Positions 56,881-64,000 of a stretch of DNA of 64,000 nucleotides are shown one piece after another. The translations under genes and the position numbers were made by a program. The notes below the pieces were generated by a model. The model was not told where the DNA came from and did not search any database. It saw only the letters and a list, made by a program, of their open reading frames with translations. The stretch is from the NCBI GenBank assembly GCA_036874045.1, contig CM072335.1, forward strand, positions 19,227,501 through 19,291,500, in the 5' to 3' direction. This DNA is from Cymodocea nodosa. Taxonomy: Eukaryota > Streptophyta > Magnoliopsida > Alismatales > Cymodoceaceae. The stretch's first letter is position 1. Each line of letters begins with the position of its first letter.

Positions 56881-57881
56881 CAATCAGGTGCTTGAGTTAT
56901 AAGAGTTGAAATTAAGCTAGTTTTAAGCCTGAAAAATGCTTCCTTGCAATTTTTATCAAAGTTAAATGGAACATCTTTTAATAGATTAGTTAAATGTCTA
57001 GCTATTTTGTTAAAGCCTTTAATAAATCTTCTATAAAAACCAGCATGTCCTAGAAATGATCTAATATCTTTTACTGATTTAGGTTCTGGTAGATTAAAAA
57101 TTACTTCTATTTTAGCTTTATCTACTTCCAACCCTTTCTTAGAAACAACATGTCCTAAGACTATTCCTTATTTAACCATGAAATGACATTTTTCCCAATT
57201 TAAAACCAGATTTTTTTCCACACAGCATTTTAATATTAAGTCTAAATTGCTTAAACAAACTTCATATGAGTTGCCATATATAGTAAAATCATCCATAAAT
57301 ATTTCTAAAAAATCTTCAGTCATTCCAGTAAATATACCTTGCATACACCTTTGAAAGGTAGTTGGTGCATTGCATAATCCGAATGGCATTCTCTTAAAAG
57401 CATAAGTTCCATTAGGACAGGTGAAAGTTGTTTTCTCTTGATCCTCTAATGCTACTAAAATTTGATTATAACCTGAATACCCGTCTAAAAAACAAAAATA
57501 TTCTTACCCTGCTAATCTTTCCAACATTTAATCTATAAAAGGTAAGGGAAAATGATCTTTCCTAGTCACAACATTCAGTTTTCTATAGTCTATACATACT
57601 CTCCAGCCTGATTGAATTCTAGTAGGTATCAAGTCTTGACTTTCATTCCTAATAACTGTTAATCCTGATTTCTTGGGAACTACATGGATTGGACTAACCC
57701 ACGAGCTATCAGAAATCGAATAAATTATGTCATTATCTAACCATTTCACTATTTTCTTCCTGACTACTTCTTTAAGGTTTAGATTTAATCTCCTCTCGGG
57801 AATTCTAACAGGTTTAGCATTCTCTTCTAAATATATGTGGTGATAGCATAAAGTTGAACTTAACCCTTTTATATCAGTCAT
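56881..57881 (-). pseudogene. reverse transcriptase of element E
   Basis: The - strand pieces 57881-57528, 57389-57168 and 57131-56880 give SSWVSPIHVVPKK, GWRVCIDYRKLN, MPFGLCNAPTTFQRCM, EIFMDDFTIYG and FLGHAGFYRRFI. The catalytic MDD is intact. Breaks near 57500, 57165 and 56880 are single stops or short shifts. Confidence 0.92.
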
Positions 57882-59780
57882 AGTCCATCCTATTGATTTT
57901 TTATAACTTTTTACTATATCTTATAATTTAACTATTTGATCTTCTTTTAAATCTGAAGCAATAATGATTGGACAGGTTCGTTTCTCTTTCAGAAATATAT
58001 AGGTTAATTCAGGAGGTAAATGTTTTAATTCTAAATGTTGCCCATCAGAAGCAAGACCTCTTAATTGAACATCATCATTTTCTAAATTAATTTCTTCTAG
58101 ATCTCCTTCTATATTTATGATTTCACTTTCCTCTAAAGTTTCAGAATTGATTTGCCTATTTAATTCTTCTTGAATCACATCATCTAACATATCTCCTTCA
58201 TCCTTTAAAAAGTCTATGGTATGTAAGGACATTTCTAACTCCTCAAACCTTTCTGGTTTGAAAATATTTAATTGAGTATCCTCATTACCATATGCTAACT
58301 TCATTACCCCAGTTTTACAATTTATAACAGCACCTGATGTTGCTAAAAATGGCCTTCCCAAAATTAAAGATGTATCACTATTTTTATGTTTAATTTGTTG
58401 GGAATCCAAAATTACAATATCAATAGGATATATAAAGTTTTTAATTTTAATTAACACATCCTCTATTTTTCCTCTAGGGTATCTTATACTTCTATCAGCT
58501 AATTGAATAAACGTACTAATAGGAGTTAAGCCTTCTAATCCTAAGGATGCAAATATATCACTTGGCATAACATTTATACCTACACCTAAGTCTATTAATG
58601 TTCAATCTAAAATGGTATTTCCTATGGTGCATGATATAATAGGGATTCCAAGATCAGATAATTTTTTAGGAATTTGTGGTAGAAATAGGGAACTACTTTG
58701 CTAAACTAAAAAGACCTTTCTAAGAACTTTTCGCTCTCTTTTCCTAGTACACCAATCCTTCAGAAATTTAGCACAAGGTGACATATTCTGCAATAGATCT
58801 AACAAAGGAATGTTAACTTGTACTTTTTCAAAAATTTCTCTGATTTTTTCTTATTTTTCAGGTATTGTTTGTTGTAATCTTTCAGGATAGGGTGCTAAAG
58901 ATTGTGATTTAAAATATTCTTTTTCTTTCATTTGATTTGTTTGATCATTTTTAGCTTCATTAGCAGATTCAGATTGTTCTCTAGTGATTTCTAGATTTTC
59001 AGCTATTACATTTTCGTTATCATTTTGATTTTTACTCTTATCCACCTTCATATTATTTTCATTTTGAGTTCTTTGTGGTATATCAGTTCCAGATCTTAAT
59101 ATTACACATACATCTTCCAGATTTTCGTTACTCTCATGATGTTTTTGTATATCATTTTCGTGATTATGATCTTCAATTGTTTTTAATTTTAAAGTACATT
59201 CTTTAAATTCTCTTACATTAATATTTTCTGTTTGCTGTATATTTTGCAAATTATGTAGATCTATAACATTATAATTTTCATTGTCCTGTTGCATAACTTG
59301 TATTTTCATTGTATATTCATCCAATGCTTTTAGTTTTCTTTCCAGATCATCTAATCTCATTGCATTCAATTTTTGATCAATTTTCATTATGGTTTTTTCA
59401 GTTTCGTAAATTATATCCTTTTTAGGTTTTGAATATGCTTCCTTATAGTTTAATTGGTTGACTTCTTGTTGTTGACACATAAAGTATTCTAATTTGTCTA
59501 GGTTTTTCTCTATACTACACTCCAGTCTGTCATACCTATCCCAAACTTTAGTGTCTCTCAACATATTACACATTCTATGCTGACCATTAGTTGGGTAAAC
59601 TATAGGATTCTTGTACTCAGCTCTATTATATTGAGGATAATTCATTTATTGTTCATGGGATCTAACCATCTGCAAATGTCTCAATTTCAAACAGTCAGAA
59701 ATGTCATGTCCTTCAAAATTGCAAAATTCACATATGCTAATTACAGGTTTTAGAAATCTTTGAGTATAAGCATATGCCAT
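57882..59780 (-). pseudogene. nucleocapsid-protease ORF of element E
   Basis: ATG at 59780 (MAYAYTQRFLKPV). A complete CCHC knuckle, CEFCNFEGHDISDC, follows within about 30 residues. Then comes the charged coiled-coil segment (59645-58851), the protease (LIDLGVGINVMPSD at about 58570, SLILGRPFLATSG) and an acidic linker. Stops lie at about 59646 and 58850 and in 58570-58850. As in D, no capsid domain precedes the knuckle: the coding region begins inside what would normally be the second half of gag. Confidence 0.88.
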
Positions 59781-59859
59781 ATTCTCAATCACATAAGAAA
59801 ACACACAACTCTCTAGCTATTAAAATAAAACAGCTCTAACAGTTGCTTATATTAATTCA

Positions 59860-59905
59860 ATTCAAATACAATTCAATTCAATTCAATTTAATTCAATTCA
59901 ATTCC
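59860..59905 (-). repeat. (AATTG)n microsatellite beside the PBS (E)
   Basis: ATTCA/AATTC repeats, longer than in D (18590-18642), directly next to the PBS. Confidence 0.85.
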
Positions 59906-59920
59906 CCAGCAACGACACCA
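59901..59920 (-). promoter_or_regulatory. primer-binding site of element E
   Basis: - strand TGGTGTCGTTGCTGGGGAAT, 7 bases after the LTR. It differs from the D site at several positions, each of which looks like a C/T or G/A change. Confidence 0.75.
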
Positions 59921-59927
59921 TAAAACT

Positions 59928-62036
59928 TGTTTGGATTTACCCAGCATGACACTAGAAAACTAGTTTGGATCTCCAGCAACGTACCAGAAAAACTTTGATT
60001 TGTTAACTTCTGTTTTTACTTAGTTAATTTATCTTTATGCCTATTCTTTTTCTTTAGAAGTAAACAAACAACCTTTAATACAAATTAGATATTAATTCTA
60101 ATTTGTACTTTAACTGCAAGTGCACAATGTCTACTGTATTAGTGTGCAAGTACAGGTCGATCCCATAGGGAATTGCTTAAGAGTTGAGAACTATCCGTTT
60201 ATTAACAATCAAATTTATATATTCAATAAGCTCTCTGTTGAGTTATAGTTAACTCAACGAACTTTAACGGTTAACTCAATGGACAAAGTTCATTGAGTTA
60301 TGATTAACTCAACGAACTAACCTCGTGGACTTAAGTTTACTCCACGAGCTTGTCTTTCCTTTTTAATACTGCTATTTACAGAGGAATTCGACCAACCATT
60401 GGGCAGTTCCACATATTGTAAATAACATCAATTAAGCTCTTTAATGTTAGTAAACACTAGATTTATCATTAAGCATATTAACATTCAGATAATTCAAATA
60501 GTAACCATTAAAATCTTTAAGTCTTTTGAACGAACCAATTTCAGTAAACTGTAAAACTAAAACAAACATAAAACAATCACAACACTAACAAAGATAGCAT
60601 TAATCACGATACAACACAAACAATACAACACTCAAATACAAAATACAATAGCAAATAAGTTGTTTTTGGTATTTTTGTTTTAATATGAACATGGAAATGG
60701 GCGAAAGGTGAAATGTAAAGTAATCTCAATCGATAGTAAATACTTCCGTCACTACATACGATGACCTACTCTCCCTATAGAATCACAAGTCTAAAATTGC
60801 AAGATGACTTCCTCTTCAGCATTCAAGCATCAACCTGAAGTCAAGGCTAAAAGCTTTACGATCTCCTGAAATATGAGTCGGCGCTTAGTGAAAATGGTTT
60901 CCCTTCCCACGACGCGATCACTCCTTACAGTGGTTGTCAAGCACTGTGTTTAGCTTGAAATCGACCTGACATCAGAAAAGTATCCTCACAGACCTCCGAT
61001 GGTTGGTGATTATGGGGGTTATGGTGGTGGTAACGATGGTTGGTGTGGTACTTTAGAGAATTGCCAACACTGTCTGTAGAAAGCCTAGTGCTCCTCTATA
61101 CACACTGGCCATACCCATCGATCACACACACTTTACTTCTTTTTCTTCTTTTCTTTTATATTTCTTCAGTGGTAACTACTTCTACTTGAATGGTCGATTG
61201 GATTTCCTTCATTCATATCAACAACGATGATTTCTTCTCCTTTCGACGAGTGAATTCCTGCGTGATACGTGCGATCGTGGTCTTTTCTTCCAACTGTCTA
61301 TTCCTGCAACCGCTATAGTGGCATATTAGAAATTAAACAGTTCGTGGAGTTACAGATAACTCAATAGACTTTCTTCGTTTATTTAACTATAAAACACGTG
61401 CAAAACTTTAACTATCCGATGCTCAGGTGCATTTCAGATACTTATAAACTTAACTATCCGATGCCTAGATACATTTCGGATAGTTACAAATAACTCACCA
61501 ATATATAACTTAAGTAAATCTACCAGATCTCGACACGTGTCAACAATTGTTTAATAATAAAAGAAACATTTCGAAGAGTTACAAGTCTAACTATTCGATG
61601 CTCAGATGCATTTCGGATAGTTATAGATAACTCACCAAAAATCCACTTAAGTCACTTTCCCAAAACATGACATGTGTACTTCAGAAAATAATAAAATATT
61701 CTTTTAAAACATAACTGTTCGACAGTTTAAACATAACTATCTAATACATGTTTGGTCTATTAAACATAACTATCCGAAATATGTTCAGTATGTTAAACAT
61801 AACTGTTCGAAATATCAGAAAATTCGGATACTTAAGAATTTCACAGCTTGCAACTTATCGATAGTTCAGAAATGTACTAAATTAACATTAATTCCCCCAA
61901 ATTAAGTAAATTCTTTAATTAAAGCTTATAACAGTGAAATTATAACATAATGGTTTAATTCTCATATGATAAGCTAAATATTATGCAATTAACCATCATT
62001 TAACTGTTAATAATATGCACTTTTTCATTCTAAACA
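59928..62036 (-). repeat. 5' LTR of element E
   Basis: 2109 bp. The hairpin array lies at 61380-61860, a GTTGAGTTA hairpin series at 60230-60350, and a TATA box (TATAAAAG on the - strand) near 61157. Small insertions and deletions distinguish it from the 3' LTR. Confidence 0.93.
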
Positions 62037-62485
62037 GATTGTAACTATCCGAAAGACAAAATCTCTCCGGATAGTTAGTCAACTACAATATCTTCTCGTT
62101 TTAACAGATGTAGAGAGAAAAAATTTCTTCAAATAGTTAAGGCTACTGACTATCTGAAATACTGTAAATTTCAGAGAATTAGGAAGAAAGGCTCTGAAAT
62201 TCTTATTTGCTACTGTAATGGCTCTGTTGTAATTAAAGGTTTATTAACCCTAGATTTAGGTAGTATATAAACTTTTATGATGTTGTAAAAACATACGATT
62301 GATTACGTCAAGAGCTCATAGAAGAACATTCCCTCCTCATGGACGTAGGCAATTGCCGAACCACATAAATCATGTATTCTTGTGCATGTTGTTTTTCCTC
62401 TACTTCTCTTTACTTTACTATTTCAGTGAGTTATAAGAATCATGCCATAATGTCATTATTGAACAATCAAGTTTTTACTCTAACA

Positions 62486-62766
62486 TAGTCTTCCACATTA
62501 AGTTGTTGCAAACATGCTTGAACCTTACCTAAATCCTTATCAAAATCATTCTCATGATTTTCAAGAGCTCTATCTAGCTTATAAAATGGGCACTCACTAT
62601 CTTCATGGTCAAACAACAAGCATTTGCTACAAGTAGGTATGAAAGGTTCTTTAACAGGGGGTTTGTGCAAGGGAGAAACCATGGGAAATGAAAGGAAAAT
62701 AAATAGAGGGAAATCATTTCCCATAGTCTCCCCTATTTGTGCATAAAGGAAATAGGAGAAAAACAT
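62486..62766 (-). pseudogene. CCHC zinc-knuckle remnant (element F?)
   Basis: - strand frame with a perfect CCHC knuckle, CSKCLLFDHEDSEC, then a segment KDLGKVQACLQQLNVEDY that runs to the solo LTR. Removing the solo LTR puts it in frame with the capsid remnant at 44162-44617, with stops between. The knuckle thus precedes the capsid here too. The upstream part (62640-62766) looks like non-gag sequence, so the true start is unknown. Confidence 0.5.
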
Positions 62767-62785
62767 TTCCCCCTGTTACCTTAAT
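62652..62785. repeat. short inverted-repeat segment
   Basis: TAACAGGGGG at 62652 and CCCCCTGTTA near 62776 are inverted copies. Between them lie partly symmetrical words (CATGGGAAATG, CATTTCCCATAG). It could be a small MITE or the terminus of H3, and no clean TSD was found. GGAAATGATAGGAAATGACA words repeat from 63060 to 63150. Confidence 0.45.
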
Positions 62786-63386
62786 ATAAAAACTCATCTT
62801 CTTTTTGTTTCCCCCCTCCCTCCCTTTGAAACATCCAGAAAAATCCGCTCGAAACTAGAAAATCTCATCGTCGCCCCTAAAACTTGCTCATCATCACCTC
62901 CAAAATTGTTGTCGTTTGAAACTCACTCATCATCACCCCTAAAACTATTGTTGCTAAAATAGTGTGAAATGAAACAATGGGAAATGAAACAACGAGAGAT
63001 CCAAGAAATTGTGTGAAATGGAAAGAAAAAGAAATGACAGGAAATAAAATGATGTTTGTGTACACTAGGAAATGATAGGAAATGACAGGAAAGTTTGAGC
63101 TATTTGTGCATACCAGGAAATGATAGGAAATGACAAGAAATTTTTTTAAATGGTTTAAATTTACCTTTATAAATCATATTAAATATATATTATGAATATT
63201 TCTAAATTTTTAATGTATTAACTTCAAATAACTATACAAAATGCACATATAAAATAACTTTTTCATCAAAAGTAAAATTCACTAGAACTACATTGAATAA
63301 TTTTTTTTACATATTATCCCTCTCCCACATGGAATACATAATTCTTTCATGCATTACATTAGCTACTACTTTCCTTCGTTCCATGC
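62786..63386. other. low-complexity and AT-rich stretch
   Basis: GGAAATGA-type simple repeats (62930-63150) are followed by AT-rich sequence. It is probably the 3' end of H3. No gene is seen. Confidence 0.45.
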
Positions 63387-64000
63387 TCAAATTAACAGAA
63401 AAATGTCTTCATTTAATACAACATTTTCTTCACGCAATTCATCTGCCAAATCTTGTAATAAGTCTTCTCGATCTGCTCTTCTAATGAAATTATGGATAAG
63501 AAAACATGCTAAAACAATTTTAACTTGTGTTTCAAATGGATATGGCATGTAACCTCGTAAAATTGCAAACCGATGCTTAATCACTCCAAATGTACATTCT
63601 ATAACATTTTTCAATTGAGAATGTCTGTAATTGAAATTCTCTACCGCGTTACTTGGAACTCGATTTTGATCATATTCTGATAAATGATATCATACACCTC
63701 GAAATGGAGAAATAAATTCTAGACGATTTGGGAATCCTACATCTACCAAATAATACTTACTTGCACAATATACATAGCATTTAGCACTTTCTATTATTTA
63801 CATTTATATAAACAAATAATCTGAATGACAATAGTGTTGTCATACCAAGTGGTACTTCAAGCTCATGCAGTCGAGAAGTCCCATCTTGTAAAATCCTTGC
63901 ATCTATAGTTGATCCTTCCCAACCAGTAAGTACATACATGATTTCCATGTCAAAATTACAAGCTGCCAATACATTTTGTGTTAATTCTCCTTTCCTATTC
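63387..64000 (-). pseudogene. DDE transposase of PIF/Harbinger H3 (C-terminal part)
   Basis: The last two exons of a Harbinger transposase entering from the right. Exon 63846-64000 has AACNFDMEIMYVLTGWEG and TIDARILQD (second catalytic Asp). An intron of about 90 bp follows. Exon 63387-63757 has YYLVDVGFPNR, VIECTFGVIKHRF (catalytic Glu) and LACFLIHNFIRRADREDLL, with one stop (about 63690). It is closer to intact than H1. H1, H2 and H3 are recognisably related to each other. Confidence 0.88.

Larger units (their letters stand above)
45075..62036 (-). mobile_element. Gypsy element E, complete copy of the D family
   Basis: Complete, with two LTRs of about 2.1 kb and the perfect TSD GATTG (45070-45074 and 62037-62041). 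On the - strand the order is LTR, PBS, knuckle-PR-RT-RH-IN, extra ORF, small ORF, capsid, module, PPT, LTR, as in D. It has fewer stops than D, so it looks younger. It inserted exactly in the loop of a hairpin in the C-type LTR. Confidence 0.94.
44622..62485 (+). mobile_element. solo LTR of the C family (holds element E)
   Basis: The left part 44622-45074 starts TATTAGGGCAAGTAG and matches the C LTR. The right part 62042-62485 continues it to CTCTAACA. The flanks TAATC (44617-44621) and TAGTC (62486-62490) are a TSD with one change. Without element E it is about 0.9 kb. It keeps the hairpin ladder and TATATAAA near 62264. Confidence 0.85.

Noticed and set aside
1..64000. CRISPR array, rRNA, tRNA genes, toxin genes or a host gene
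   Set aside because: No direct repeats with unique spacers, no RNA-gene signatures and no exon-like sequence outside transposable elements were found.

Overview
The window is intergenic DNA of a flowering plant with a large, repeat-rich genome. Nothing identifies the species. It is AT-rich by eye, and I found no host gene, tRNA, rRNA or CRISPR array. Nearly all of it is nested transposable elements, most of them broken by in-frame stops and frameshifts. Boundaries were placed by TG...CA termini, primer-binding sites (PBS), polypurine tracts (PPT) and target-site duplications (TSD) read directly.

Layout. (1) 1-7851 is the 3' part of a Ty1/copia element of Sirevirus type (A, + strand) with an extra 3' ORF and a 1.8 kb LTR. 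It sits in the integrase of a second Sirevirus (B, - strand, 7852-12312). (2) 12313-13616 plus 40359-40640 is a PIF/Harbinger transposase remnant (H1, -). It is split by a second PIF/Harbinger (H2, +, 13617-40355, TSD TTA). H2 is split by a Tork/Tnt1-type copia (C, +, 13871-35685, TSD CTTCT). C is split by a Ty3/gypsy Athila-like element (D, +, 16320-32677), and D carries a solo LTR of its own family (24029-25830, TSD AGACA). (3) 41345-43740 is an 83-bp tandem repeat holding a solo A-type LTR (TSD TTTAT). (4) 44162-62766 is an Athila-like gag remnant (F, -) split by a solo C-type LTR (44622-62485). That LTR holds a complete second copy of the D family (E, -, 45075-62036, TSD GATTG), which holds a solo A-type LTR (47585-49167, TSD AAAAG). 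(5) 62.6-64.0 kb is a third PIF/Harbinger (H3, -), running off the right edge.

The D/E family is the most unusual item. Its first ORF starts at the CCHC zinc knuckle and runs protease-RT-RNase H-integrase, with no capsid in front. Then comes an extra ORF resembling the 'putative plant transposon protein' family. A separate capsid-only gag ORF lies last, near the 3' end. Both copies show this order, so the gag gene looks split and permuted between capsid and nucleocapsid.

Two modules cross superfamily borders. Copia A and gypsy D/E share about 1 kb of 3' noncoding sequence and a related extra ORF. The LTRs of A, B, C and D/E all carry arrays of short hairpins with an AGTTA-loop-TAACT core, usually beside CACGTG and ACTTAAGT. 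These elements evidently exchanged, or converged on, the same regulatory or structural cassette.
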